64,000 nucleotides of DNA from Butyrivibrio sp. (GTDB lineage Bacteria > Bacillota > Clostridia > Lachnospirales > Lachnospiraceae). Shown here one piece after another: positions 52,540-61,343 of this stretch. Where the stretch lies: positions 186,001-250,000 of the forward strand of contig SVGB01000001.1 in the NCBI GenBank assembly GCA_015056565.1, read 5' to 3'. The position numbers and the translations under genes were made by a program. Under the pieces are notes generated by a model. It made no database searches. It saw only the letters and a program-made list of their open reading frames with translations, and was not told the origin of the DNA. Positions within the stretch are counted from its first letter, which is position 1. The number at the start of each line of letters is the position of its first letter.

Positions 52540-54555
52540 TTACCATATTAGAAGACCGATATGGTAAACAATCATAGATAAGAGCAACGCTGTTGCTGTG
52601 TAGTACAGAGCAATTCGGGCTGTCCACTTTACGCTGGATGTCTCCTGGTATGTGGCTGCAAGTGCAACAACGCAGGGCATGTTGAAGGTCAGTGCAAAGA
52701 TAAATGCCAGTGCCTCAGGCTTTGATACATTAGCAAGAAGGATCTCTGAAAGGTTCGCTGCCCTTGCGGCTCCGCTCATGGCTGCATTGAAGGCTCCAGA
52801 GAAGCTCTCTCCTGTGAAAAGAGCGCTGATAACGCCGATAGCGCCTTCCTTACCAACAGATGATGCCACAAATGCAATGAACAGCTGCCAGCCAAGACCA
52901 AACACTCTGGTTACAGGTTCGATAGCCTGACCGATGGTGTAAAGAATCGGCGAACTTCCTGGTGTAAATGAATAGCTAAGGATCCAGAAGATTCCGCAGA
53001 CCAGGATAACTACGCTTGAAACTCTCTTAAATGTATCTGCTGTTCTTGCAAACACGTATCTTAAAAGTGCTCCCCACTTGGGCTTATGGTATGGAGGAAG
53101 CTCCATGATCATGCCGTAGCGGTCACCTGTTTTAACCAGCTTTCTTCCGAATATCTTTGCTGTTATGTACATATGAAGGATCATGGTGAAGAGAATCGCA
53201 ACTATAACAAGCACAGCTCCCGGTCCAAAGAAAACTGCAGACAGCATAGGGATTACAGACCAGGCAGCGCCGCAGGGAACTGCCCAGGCAAGAGCGATAG
53301 TAAGAACCTTCTGTCCCCAGTTGTCGATAACTCTTGAGCCTGCTGCCCCGCCCATGGTACAGCCAAAACTTACAAGGAAAGGCATTACAGATTTTCCCTG
53401 GAGGCCAAGTTTTCCCATGGTGTTATCAAAGACGTAGGAAATCCTTGCCATTACGCCCACTTCCTCCAAAAGTCCAAATACAAGTGTCACGCCAAAAACA
53501 AATCCCAGCATCTTGAAGATATATGAAAACGACTGGAAGATGACAGTTCCAATTGCATCAAGCACGATTTCCGGACATCCTGCACTTGCAAGGAGCCCAA
53601 GGACAGGGCCTTTGAGCGCCAGCACTCCATTTCCCACAAGCATAAGTGGAAGGGCAGGAATGAATGACAGGATAAGTCCCAAAAGAACTGTCAGCACAAC
53701 TGCAGGCTTGCCCCAGGTCCTGCTCATGAATATCTTATCAAGCTTTGAAAGGGATACCTGCGTATTTTTAGCGGTAACCGCCCCATCGAGCACCTCATCG
53801 ATCCATTTAAACTTGGCACTTCCTGTAGCTATCGCTCCGCTGCTCTTTTCGCAGATAGCGCAGACATTCTTGTACACTACCGGATCAAGCTTCTCTTTAA
53901 GCTGGTTCATAACAAGCTTGTCGTTTTCAAGCGCTTTTACAGCAAGCCATGTTGATGAAAAGCCTCTCACAAGATCGTCAGGAATAAGGGCCTTGAGCTC
54001 CTCATAGCCTTCGATCTTTTTGTACTCCTCTTCGATTGAAGAGGTATCAAGAACTGTCTTTTCCCTGACAGCTCTTTCCATGATCTCGTAGTATGGTTCA
54101 TACTTCTTGCCCTCTGTTGCAGAGAAAAGAAGTACCGGTATACCCAGCTTTTTCTCAATGGCCGCTACGTCTATAGTCTTGCCCTGGTCCTTGGCAACGT
54201 CCGCCATGTTCAGCACCAGAAAGCTTGGCACGGTGATTCCCGCATAATCTGCAGTCATGAAAAGGCTTCGCTCAAGCTGTGATGAATCTGCCAGAATGCA
54301 GACCACATCCGCTTTTCCAGATGCAATGAAATCCCTTGTGATGATCTCCTCATCTGAGTTTGCAGTAAGAGAATATGACCCTGGAAGGTCCGCAACAGCG
54401 CACTCCATGCCCTTATATGAAAAAGAGCCTTCTTTTTTCTCTACTGTTTTTCCCGGCCAGTTACCAACGTGCTGGCGAAGACCGGTGAGCGCATTAAACA
54501 ACGTTGATTTACCCGAATTGGGCTGCCCCAAAAGAGCTATAGTAGCCTGACTCAT
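52540..54555 (-). CDS. feoB: Ferrous iron transport protein B (first copy)
   Basis: 671 aa from the ATG at 54555; GGAGG lies seven bases upstream and the ATGA overlaps the feoA stop. The G domain has GQPNSGKST (G1, residues 10-18), DLPGSYSL (G3) and LNMADV (G4). The membrane part has the Gate motifs around VSFGCTMGGAAGSRV and FNMPCVVALAATYQ. FeoB imports Fe2+ across the cytoplasmic membrane. The site VSFGCTMGG differs from the usual IGTGCGIPA seen in the second copy at 61344, so the two may differ in metal or affinity. Operator GTTAGCTTTCGCTAAC precedes the operon. Confidence 0.96.
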   Translation of the reverse strand: MSQATIALLGQPNSGKSTLFNALTGLRQHVGNWPGKTVEKKEGSFSYKGMECAVADLPGSYSLTANSDEEIITRDFIASGKADVVCILADSSQLERSLFMTADYAGITVPSFLVLNMADVAKDQGKTIDVAAIEKKLGIPVLLFSATEGKKYEPYYEIMERAVREKTVLDTSSIEEEYKKIEGYEELKALIPDDLVRGFSSTWLAVKALENDKLVMNQLKEKLDPVVYKNVCAICEKSSGAIATGSAKFKWIDEVLDGAVTAKNTQVSLSKLDKIFMSRTWGKPAVVLTVLLGLILSFIPALPLMLVGNGVLALKGPVLGLLASAGCPEIVLDAIGTVIFQSFSYIFKMLGFVFGVTLVFGLLEEVGVMARISYVFDNTMGKLGLQGKSVMPFLVSFGCTMGGAAGSRVIDNWGQKVLTIALAWAVPCGAAWSVIPMLSAVFFGPGAVLVIVAILFTMILHMYITAKIFGRKLVKTGDRYGMIMELPPYHKPKWGALLRYVFARTADTFKRVSSVVILVCGIFWILSYSFTPGSSPILYTIGQAIEPVTRVFGLGWQLFIAFVASSVGKEGAIGVISALFTGESFSGAFNAAMSGAARAANLSEILLANVSKPEALAFIFALTFNMPCVVALAATYQETSSVKWTARIALYYTATALLLSMIVYHIGLLIW

Positions 54556-54779
54556 GCTGTCACCTCCGCAACCTCGATACCCATGCACTCTTTTCTGTTA
54601 AGAGCGATCATGGTATCCCTTGAAAACACCAGCATTGGCCTGTTCTTGTCATTTCTTATGACTTTTACATTACATCCTGGTGTAAGACCTATTGAGGTGA
54701 TCCTGCTGATAAAGCGCTGATCTCCAGTCAGGTTTTTTACCACCGCCTCGGTGTTCCGATCAAGTTCACTTAAACACAT
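54552..54779 (-). CDS. feoA: Ferrous iron transport protein A (first copy)
   Basis: 75 aa SH3-like protein: ISRITSIGLTPGCNVKVIRN and PMLVFSRDTMIALNRKECMG are the FeoA signature. It lies directly ahead of feoB with a 4-bp overlap. FeoA binds FeoB and is needed for iron uptake. The GTTAGC operator ends 37 bp before the start. Confidence 0.93.
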   Translation of the reverse strand: MCLSELDRNTEAVVKNLTGDQRFISRITSIGLTPGCNVKVIRNDKNRPMLVFSRDTMIALNRKECMGIEVAEVTA

Positions 54780-54815
54780 ACTTTTTTCCTCTCTTTTTCC
54801 TCACATATACTTAAA

Positions 54816-54831
54816 GTTAGCTTTCGCTAAC
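54816..54831. promoter_or_regulatory. Metal-regulon operator of the first feo operon
   Basis: GTTAGCTTTCGCTAAC, a perfect palindrome in the outer six bases. The same core occurs at 63846. Confidence 0.85.
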
Positions 54832-54901
54832 AATTATACACACATGTATGGAAAACGGAGATAAAATAAGGGTTTTTGAGAGATTTTCTCGATAAGATTG
54901 G

Positions 54902-55014
54902 GACAAGACACGGGGACGGTTTGCTGACACGGGGACGGTTCTACTGTCAGGTTTTATCAAAATAAAACCTGACAGTAGAACCGTCCCCGTGTCAGCAAAC
55001 CGTCCCCGTGTCTT
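54902..55014. repeat. REP-like element 5, nested palindrome
   Basis: A 113-bp palindrome with two tandem copies of GACACGGGGACGGTT per arm and a central TTTTATCAAAATAAAA. It lies 9 bp after the P-type ATPase stop. Confidence 0.9.
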
Positions 55015-55023
55015 ATCCCTGCA

Positions 55024-57108
55024 TTATTTTTCTTTTTTCAGGTCTGTCATACTCCGAAGTCCCAACGCTATAGTTGAGCCATTATGCAGCATTGCGCTTG
55101 TCGCAGGAGTGATGGTTCCAAAGAGACCAAGGCCGATAAGCCCCAAGTTAAAACCAACAACAAAACGATAGTTAAACCGTATCCTCTTCATAAGAAGATC
55201 ACTTAGCTCTTTTAATGTCACCAGGCTGTAAAGATTGTCCTCAGATATCATGACATCCGCTATCTGCCTTGCAAGCTGTGCGCCTTCGCTTATGGCGATA
55301 CCGCAGTCCGCTTCTGAAAGCGCAGGGGAGTCATTGATGCCATCACCTATCATGACAACTGTGTGGCCCTTCTCCTTTTCTTTTCTCACAAATCCAGCCT
55401 TGTCTTCAGGAAGTACCTCTGCGTAGTAGGAATCCACCCCAACGAGGTTTGCTACTCTTTTCGCTGTGTGCTTGGAATCTCCTGTCATCATCACGATATT
55501 CTTAAAACCAGCCTTATGGAGCTTTTTCACAACATCCAAAGCTTCATCCCTAAGGGGATCTACAAGAAGGATAATTGCAGCAAGTTCGCCGCCAATTGCA
55601 AGGAAGAGCCTTGAATACTCCTTTGAGATGTTTTCAAGCTTATCTTTTTCCGCCTCAGGTATTACACAACCCTCGTCTTCCATGACAAAATGCCAGCTTC
55701 CGATGACGACTTTTTTCCCATCAATGTCAGAGGCTATTCCATGAGCAACAACATATTCAACCTTGCTGTGCATCTCATTGTGCTCAAGCCTCCTTGCTGC
55801 CGCCTCTTCCACAACAGCATTCGCTATCGAGTGTGGATAGTGTTCCTCAAGGCATGCAGCTATCCTGAGCATCTCATCTTTGTCCCTGCCGGAAAACGTG
55901 ATGACATCCATGACCTTAGGCGTTGCCATTGTAAGAGTTCCTGTCTTATCAAAGACGATGGTGTCTGCTGACGCAATAGCTTCAAGGAATTTACCGCCCT
56001 TAACCGTAAGGTGGTTGTCCTGACACTCTCTCATAGCAGAAAGAACCGTAACAGGCATAGACAGCTTAAGTGCACAGGAAAAGTCCACCATCAGGACCGA
56101 AAGAGCCTTGGTGATATTTCTTGTGAAGAGATAAGCAAGGATCGTGCCCCCAAGGGTGTAGGGAACAAGTCCATCTGCCAGGTGCTCTGCCCTTGACTCT
56201 ACTCCAGACTTGAGCTGTTCGGATTCCTCGATCATTTTGATGATCTTCTCATACCTTGTTGCGCCAGAAGCTTTTTCTACCCTAAGGACGATGTCTCCCT
56301 CTTCTATTACCGTACCTGCATAGACATAGGCGCCTTCCTTCTTTTCAACAGGTATTCCCTCTCCTGTAAGCGTAGCCTGATTTACAAGGGTTTCTCCACA
56401 AACCACCGTTCCATCAAGAGGAATGACACTTCCAACCCTTACAGAGATCTCATCTCCAGGTGCCACCTGGTTTATAGGTATCTGTATCTCTGCGCCATCT
56501 TTCTTAAGCCACACCTTATCTGACTTAAGCGCCATGCTCCGAGCCAGGTCATCTACTGACTTTTTGTGCGTCCACTCTTCCAGAAGGTCTCCTACTCCCA
56601 GAAGGAACATAACAGAGGAGGCAGTTTTGTAATCACCTGTCAAAAGAGATACCGTTATGGCAGTTGCATCCAGAACTGATACTTCCAATCTCCTGTGCTT
56701 AAACAGACTTACAAGTCCCCTGTATATGAACTTGGTGGCCATGATAATAGCCTTTACTCTTCTTATAGGTGATGGCAAAAAGACTCTGCACCCGTAGTGA
56801 AGGATCACCTTAGTGATGAGCTTTTCCTTGTAAGATGCCATCAGCTCTCTACCGGTGTTATCCGGCACAAGGGCCTTTACCTCTTCAGAATCAGCATCAA
56901 AAGTGGTTACTTTCTTCAGAATCTCATCTCTGTCTCCAGTGTAGACAATAACTGCATCTGCACTCCTTTCGTAGACAGTAGCTTTTTCCACTCCATCAAG
57001 AGAAAGCAGATAGTACTGCAACCTATCTGCTTCTTCAAAAGAAAATCGTCTTTTGGGCATGGAAAAGCGGATGCGACCACTGATCTCATGTTTTATGACT
57101 ATTTTCAT
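55024..57108 (-). CDS. P1B-type metal ATPase, P1B-6/FezB-like
   Basis: 694 aa. The N-terminal ~60 residues are HMA-like without CxxC, with the basic GRIRFSMPKRRFSF. ATPase motifs: TGE (248-250), the intramembrane FSCALKLSMP (343-352) in place of CPC, DKTGT (387-391), HSIAN and MIGDGINDSPAL. The S-C-A motif, as I recall, marks the P1B-6 group, including FezB of iron-storing ferrosomes. The gene is paired with a small membrane protein 6 bp upstream, as in fez operons, and is surrounded by iron genes. Iron transport is therefore likely, but zinc, cobalt or manganese export cannot be excluded. Confidence 0.9.
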   Translation of the reverse strand: MKIVIKHEISGRIRFSMPKRRFSFEEADRLQYYLLSLDGVEKATVYERSADAVIVYTGDRDEILKKVTTFDADSEEVKALVPDNTGRELMASYKEKLITKVILHYGCRVFLPSPIRRVKAIIMATKFIYRGLVSLFKHRRLEVSVLDATAITVSLLTGDYKTASSVMFLLGVGDLLEEWTHKKSVDDLARSMALKSDKVWLKKDGAEIQIPINQVAPGDEISVRVGSVIPLDGTVVCGETLVNQATLTGEGIPVEKKEGAYVYAGTVIEEGDIVLRVEKASGATRYEKIIKMIEESEQLKSGVESRAEHLADGLVPYTLGGTILAYLFTRNITKALSVLMVDFSCALKLSMPVTVLSAMRECQDNHLTVKGGKFLEAIASADTIVFDKTGTLTMATPKVMDVITFSGRDKDEMLRIAACLEEHYPHSIANAVVEEAAARRLEHNEMHSKVEYVVAHGIASDIDGKKVVIGSWHFVMEDEGCVIPEAEKDKLENISKEYSRLFLAIGGELAAIILLVDPLRDEALDVVKKLHKAGFKNIVMMTGDSKHTAKRVANLVGVDSYYAEVLPEDKAGFVRKEKEKGHTVVMIGDGINDSPALSEADCGIAISEGAQLARQIADVMISEDNLYSLVTLKELSDLLMKRIRFNYRFVVGFNLGLIGLGLFGTITPATSAMLHNGSTIALGLRSMTDLKKEK

Positions 57109-57114
57109 ATGTTA

Positions 57115-57363
57115 TTATTCTCCGACTGTTTCTTCTTCCTGTGCTTTGCGCTCTTCGTTGATCTGTTTTGCCTCAGCAAGGACATCGTCGCAGTTTTCCT
57201 GGATCTTACCTGCTGTATCCATCACGCAGTCTTTAGCGCGAAGAACCGCAGCTGTAGTATGTGTATAGCACTTTTTTGCATCCTTGCTGGACAGTACCTT
57301 GATGCCTGCTGTTCCAAAAAGCACTCCGCCTAAAAACCATACACAATGATGCCAGTTTTTCAT
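57115..57363 (-). CDS. Small membrane protein, DUF6110-like (FezA-like candidate)
   Basis: 82 aa from the ATG at 57363, nine bases after GGAG. A hydrophobic helix with a glycine zipper (CVWFLGGVLFGTAGIKVLSS) is followed by an amphipathic helical segment (KKCYTHTTAAVLRAKDCVMD) and a charged tail. This is the layout of the DUF6110 proteins encoded beside P1B ATPases of the FezB group. It may shape or line the vesicle membrane, or assist the ATPase. Own promoter candidate upstream; the ATPase gene follows after 6 bp. Confidence 0.75.
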   Translation of the reverse strand: MKNWHHCVWFLGGVLFGTAGIKVLSSKDAKKCYTHTTAAVLRAKDCVMDTAGKIQENCDDVLAEAKQINEERKAQEEETVGE

Positions 57364-57410
57364 AATGATCATCTCCTATTCTATACATTTTTTCCTCTTC
57401 AAAATGAAAA

Positions 57411-57441
57411 CAAACAAATGCAGTATCCCCACATTTGTTTG
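57411..57441 (-). promoter_or_regulatory. Leader hairpin ahead of the small membrane protein
   Basis: CAAACAAATG pairs with CATTTGTTTG around an 11-base loop, followed by TTTT on the minus strand. Could be an attenuator. A second inverted repeat GCTTAT-N8-ATAAGC lies at 57450-57469. Confidence 0.5.
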
Positions 57442-57473
57442 CTTCTTTAGCTTATCACAAACTATAAGCCGTT

Positions 57474-57503
57474 ATAATATGTGCAATTGAGAACTTTTCT
57501 CAA
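57474..57503 (-). promoter_or_regulatory. Candidate promoter of the P1B ATPase unit
   Basis: TTGAGA, an 18-bp spacer and TATTAT on the minus strand. The -35 element lies at the edge of a REP palindrome. No GTTAGC operator is present here. Confidence 0.45.
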
Positions 57504-57504
57504 A

Positions 57505-57648
57505 ACAAGACACGGGGCGGTTCTGTTGCGACAGGGGGTGGACCATGGGGACGGGGTTAGTGGTTCATTGGGATGACTCCCAATGAACCACTAACCCCGT
57601 CCCCATGGTCCACCCCCTGTCGCAACAGAACCGTCCCCGTGTCTTGTC
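57505..57648. repeat. Long REP-like palindrome 6
   Basis: About 144 bp, nearly the same as element 1 at 38211, including the inner GACGGGGTTAGTGGTTCATTG arms. It starts 5 bp after the permease stop. One arm carries CACGGGGCGG where the other has CCGTCCCCGTG, so a base has been lost. Confidence 0.9.
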
Positions 57649-57653
57649 CCACA

Positions 57654-59975
57654 TCACTCCACGTTTTTAAGCGCTTCGCTCATAGGGATCCGTCCGATCC
57701 TCACGTACTCGATAATAGCGACAACAGCGTAGGTCACTGCCCCTAGAAGGAACATCTTAACGTATGCCGAAGGATCAAGCCAGATAACCATCCAACCGCT
57801 CATCATCTGTTTTAGCATCACTCTGAATATCCAGACCATGACATAGGACAGAATCGGATACGAAATAAGAAGGGATGCTATGACAACCAGAGCCGTGGGA
57901 ACTATGTAAAGCATGGCGATCTCTCTTTTGGAATACCCAAGGATCTTGGCCATGGATATAGACTGGACATTGCGCTCTATTATGAGTTTGGACAAAAGAT
58001 ATATCAGCACAATAAACATGATCACCGAAAAGCCGTCCACCATGTACATGAGGTTTCCCATGGAGATCATCAGCTGCCTCGAAACTCTGGTAAGGGATTC
58101 CTCGTCGATCACTGTTCCGATGTACTTGCTGTCGATGTCAGTGATCTCGGAATCGGAAAAGAACCCTGAGAACGACTCCTCATCAAGTCCCATGACGTCG
58201 TTGAGATGTTTTTTACTCATAAACACCGCAATCCCGCCGTCGTAGTCGTAGGTTCCCGTAACCTTAAAGCCATAATATTTGTCCTCGTAGGGCTCTTTCA
58301 AGGTTATGACAGAGCCTTTTCCGTAGCCGTATTTATCCGCGTAGGCAGAGGATATCAGCACAGTCTTGTCATTAAATTCTGCGTCGATATATCTGCTATT
58401 GTCCTGAATGCCATAGAGAGTTACGTCCTCAACCCTTGTTCCGCCCTCGCCGATGGTCTTGAGGCTATAGGCTGAGAACTTCTCTGCATCAGGATTGTTG
58501 GTGTTTATCTTGCCAAGCAAAAAGACATATGAAAAGGCCGCAGCCATCTCATCATCGTCATCCACTGCCCCTGCAGGGATCTGCAAAAGATATGTGTGCT
58601 TTGCCAGCATAGATTCTGTAACGATCCCCTGGAAGTGCACAAGGAGCGGAGGCAGCATCATTCCAAAGAAAAGAAGGACATTGGCAAATAAAAGTCCCAT
58701 AAACAGAATGATGTAGCTGCTCTTATTCTGGATGAGGATCCTTATCCTGAATCTGTCAAAAAACTTAAGGGCACCGCTTAGTTTGATTGCAGGCTTTTGC
58801 TTTCCGCCGGAAAGGTTGCGCCTTATGAGATGAAGCGGACTAAGAGACAGCTTTTTTCGAAGGATAATATAAGTAACTATCATCATGATGACAAGTGGAA
58901 TGATGGTTGTCTTTAAAAAGGCTTCAGCGCTCCAGACCGTCACATATGTAGGCAGCGAATAACTTCCATAATACATTTCGACGCAGACATTCTTAAAGAT
59001 GGTGTAACCAAGGATATTTCCGATGACGGCAGATATTATGGTCACAATAAGAGGCATTGCCATGTAGTGCCTTATAAGCTCGCTTATGGTATAGCCTGAC
59101 GCACGAAGGGTTCCGATAACGCAGGATTCCTTGTGGATCGTGTTGTTTATAGTGATCCCAAACACGAAGGCCACGATGATTATTATGATATACAAAAGCA
59201 CTTCCATCATGGCTTTGTCGCCCACAATATCTTCTCCTGTGAAATTAATGGCCTGGTTTAAGTACCTTGGCACAAAGTTTTCCAGAGAAACCTTTTTGGT
59301 CATGGTTTCCATCAGATCATCAGATGCTTCTTTTTCCTCGATATCATCTGAAGGTTTATGGTCGTAGATAAATGCATAGTTGTACCTGAGGCCATCGTCT
59401 CCATAATCCTCAAACTGCTCCTTGGAGACCACTGCCACGCCAAAGGCTGATGAATCAAACATCATATCATTGTTATTATAAAAGAGCGCGCTGTAGTCCG
59501 ACAGTGCAACGAGGCCAACTACTGTATAGTTTTTGCCTTCAGAAATTAGACTTTCGCCAACTGCAATCTCGTTGTTGTCGGCGTACATTCTGTCTATGGC
59601 AATCTCGTTTTTCTTTTCCGGAAGGCGGCCCTCCATAACGCAGACTTTGTCCACCTCTTCCCTGTTTGGAAAGATCCTTAGCTTAGTGCCGTTGTCAAAG
59701 TTTCTCTCTACATAGAAATTCTCATATATGGAGACTTCTTTTTTCTCTATCCATTCCTTTAATTGATCAGAAAGTCGCTCCTCTGTCCTGAAATTCCCAT
59801 CCTCCACATTGTACTTTTCAAAGCTGTCGTTGTAGGCCTTGATCATGCTCTCGCCAGCCACCAGAAATCCTGACACAAAGCCTATTGACAGTACCAAAAG
59901 GATAAAGATGACGAGGTACTTTCCAAAGTCCCCCTTAAGTTCCCGAAGGAGCCGCTTTTTAAGTGGATTTTTCAT
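57654..59975 (-). CDS. FtsX/MacB-type ABC permease
   Basis: 773 aa. N-terminal helix (YLVIFILLVLSIGFVSGFLV), a large external region, three helices (MEVLLYIIIIIVAFVFGITI and following), a second FtsX unit with LIQNKSSYIILFMGLLFANV, another external part, and closing helices (VYLLSKLIIERNVQSISMAK region). Two FtsX domains in one chain is the arrangement of the long Firmicutes permeases. NTIHKESCVIGTLRASGYT and AKILGYSKREIAMLY are the coupling loops. It pairs with the ATPase gene 11 bp upstream. Probable export of a peptide or lipid; substrate unknown. Confidence 0.9.
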   Translation of the reverse strand: MKNPLKKRLLRELKGDFGKYLVIFILLVLSIGFVSGFLVAGESMIKAYNDSFEKYNVEDGNFRTEERLSDQLKEWIEKKEVSIYENFYVERNFDNGTKLRIFPNREEVDKVCVMEGRLPEKKNEIAIDRMYADNNEIAVGESLISEGKNYTVVGLVALSDYSALFYNNNDMMFDSSAFGVAVVSKEQFEDYGDDGLRYNYAFIYDHKPSDDIEEKEASDDLMETMTKKVSLENFVPRYLNQAINFTGEDIVGDKAMMEVLLYIIIIIVAFVFGITINNTIHKESCVIGTLRASGYTISELIRHYMAMPLIVTIISAVIGNILGYTIFKNVCVEMYYGSYSLPTYVTVWSAEAFLKTTIIPLVIMMIVTYIILRKKLSLSPLHLIRRNLSGGKQKPAIKLSGALKFFDRFRIRILIQNKSSYIILFMGLLFANVLLFFGMMLPPLLVHFQGIVTESMLAKHTYLLQIPAGAVDDDDEMAAAFSYVFLLGKINTNNPDAEKFSAYSLKTIGEGGTRVEDVTLYGIQDNSRYIDAEFNDKTVLISSAYADKYGYGKGSVITLKEPYEDKYYGFKVTGTYDYDGGIAVFMSKKHLNDVMGLDEESFSGFFSDSEITDIDSKYIGTVIDEESLTRVSRQLMISMGNLMYMVDGFSVIMFIVLIYLLSKLIIERNVQSISMAKILGYSKREIAMLYIVPTALVVIASLLISYPILSYVMVWIFRVMLKQMMSGWMVIWLDPSAYVKMFLLGAVTYAVVAIIEYVRIGRIPMSEALKNVE

Positions 59976-59986
59976 GATAAGCTCCT

Positions 59987-60685
59987 TTACCAGTCAAGTT
60001 CAGCGGCTGTCATCTTCTGCTCGTTTTTGTAGCTCTTTCTGATCACGCCGTCCCTTAGTTTTACCACAAAGTCTGCCATGTTTTTTATGGCATCGTTGTG
60101 AGTTACCATGATGACTGTATTTCCATACTTTTGGTTTACTTCCTCTATGAGGGCCAGGATCTCTTTTGACGTGTTGTAGTCAAGAGCTCCTGTGGGCTCA
60201 TCGCAAAGAAGGATGTCCGGGTTTTTAACTATGGCCCTTCCTATGGCGCAGCGCTGCTGCTGGCCCCCGGAAAGCTGGCTTGGAACCTTGTGCTGGTGAT
60301 TAGTAAGGCCCAAAACCTCAATTATCTCGTCAATGTTAAGTGGATTTTTAGAAAGATAAGCTCCAACCTCGATGTTTTCTCTGACTGTGAGATTGGGTAT
60401 TAGATTGTACATCTGAAAGATGTAACCAAGATGATCTCTTCTGTAGGAGGTAAGGGCTTTTTCGTCCATGTCAGACATGCTCTTGCCCTTGATGATGATC
60501 TTGCCGGAATCGGCGTTATCTATGCCTCCGATAATATTTAAAAGTGTCGACTTCCCGGACCCCGATGGTCCAAGAAGTACCACAAATTCTCCCTGTTCAA
60601 TGCCAAGGCTGATGTCCTTTAAGACTTCAATCCGGCTGTCGCCTTCGCCAAAGGACTTCTTGATGTTCTGAAGTTCCAGTTGCAT
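59987..60685 (-). CDS. MacB/LolD-type ABC ATP-binding protein
   Basis: 232 aa from the ATG at 60685 (GAGAGGAAAA upstream); the frame is open 21 codons more. Walker [10 protein letters not shown], signature [15 protein letters not shown], Walker [13 protein letters not shown] and the H-loop VTHN are complete. The order ATPase-permease with FtsX domains defines a MacB-like system. It follows the Fur-like gene, separated by a REP palindrome. Confidence 0.94.
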   Translation of the reverse strand: MQLELQNIKKSFGEGDSRIEVLKDISLGIEQGEFVVLLGPSGSGKSTLLNIIGGIDNADSGKIIIKGKSMSDMDEKALTSYRRDHLGYIFQMYNLIPNLTVRENIEVGAYLSKNPLNIDEIIEVLGLTNHQHKVPSQLSGGQQQRCAIGRAIVKNPDILLCDEPTGALDYNTSKEILALIEEVNQKYGNTVIMVTHNDAIKNMADFVVKLRDGVIRKSYKNEQKMTAAELDW

Positions 60686-60722
60686 TTTTCCTCTCCTCAT
60701 AAAACTATAGCTATTGATCAGT

Positions 60723-60850
60723 GGGATGGTTCTGTTGGGACGAGACACGGGGACGGTTCTTTTGTCTTATTTTATCAAGATAAAACAAGACAAAAGAACC
60801 GTCCCCGTGTCTCGTCCCAGCAGAACCGTCCCCGTGTCTTGTCCATCCCC
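60723..60850. repeat. REP-like element 7, nested palindrome
   Basis: GAGACACGGGGACGGTTCTT and its complement surround a TTTTATCAAGATAAAA centre, with a second shorter copy at the right end. Lies between the ABC ATPase gene and the Fur-like gene. Confidence 0.9.
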
Positions 60851-60858
60851 GTGACTTA

Positions 60859-61092
60859 CTAATTTAGCTTGATAATATCAATTCTCTCTATTACCCCGAT
60901 ATCCTCTAAGGCCTTTATCATGCGGTAAACCGTAGCTGTGCCTATGGATTTGTCTTTTCTTTTTACATTGCAGCAAATGTCCTTGCAGGAAGCCCCATCA
61001 TTCTCTGCGATAACTCCAGCTACAAGTCTTCTCTGCTTGGTGATCCTCATTCCGCTGTCTTTTAATGCTGTGATTATCTGTTCATTGCTCAT
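60859..61092 (-). CDS. Short Fur-family DNA-binding protein
   Basis: 77 aa. The winged helix of Fur is clear (ITALKDSGMRITKQRRLVAG and the recognition helix SIGTATVYRMIKALEDIGVI), but the protein stops at RIDIIKLN, where a normal Fur (~140 aa) would continue to the metal-binding dimerisation domain. The stop is 8 bp before a REP element. It could be a natural one-domain repressor or a truncated gene. It has a GTTAGC operator 11 bp before its start and follows the second feo operon. Confidence 0.85.
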   Translation of the reverse strand: MSNEQIITALKDSGMRITKQRRLVAGVIAENDGASCKDICCNVKRKDKSIGTATVYRMIKALEDIGVIERIDIIKLN

Positions 61093-61103
61093 ATTTTCAC
61101 CAA

Positions 61104-61119
61104 GTTAGCTGCTGCTAAC
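61104..61119. promoter_or_regulatory. Metal-regulon operator ahead of the Fur-like gene
   Basis: GTTAGCTGCTGCTAAC, palindromic and close to the start codon, where binding would block transcription or elongation. Confidence 0.8.
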
Positions 61120-61130
61120 TCCCCTCTAAA

Positions 61131-61159
61131 GATAAAGCCCGTTATAAACGGGCCTTATC
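61131..61159. terminator. Hairpin after the second feo operon
   Basis: GATAAAGCCCGTT pairs with AACGGGCCTTATC. No long T run follows on the minus strand, so termination there may be partial; a T run follows on the plus strand. Confidence 0.6.
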
Positions 61160-61165
61160 GTGTTT

Positions 61166-61315
61166 TTATTTCTTACAATTACAGGTTGCCTTGTGGCATG
61201 CCCCTGCTGATGGGCATCCAATGCAATGTACACCCTTTTTCTTTTCCTTATAGATGTACCTGATCGCAAGTCCCAAGATCATTCCTATTATTACTATTGC
61301 AAAAAAATCTGCCAT
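61166..61315 (-). CDS. FeoB-associated Cys-rich membrane protein
   Basis: 49 aa: MADFFAIVIIGMILGLAIRY as the membrane helix, then YKEKKKG and a tail with five cysteines (HCIGCPSAGACHKATCNC). This is the usual PF12669 layout. It starts 29 bp after feoB, in the same operon. Thought to assist FeoB, possibly by handling Fe2+ at the pore; not proven. Confidence 0.9.
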   Translation of the reverse strand: MADFFAIVIIGMILGLAIRYIYKEKKKGVHCIGCPSAGACHKATCNCKK

Positions 61316-61343
61316 AACTTTAATTCTTTCTGATCATTATAGA

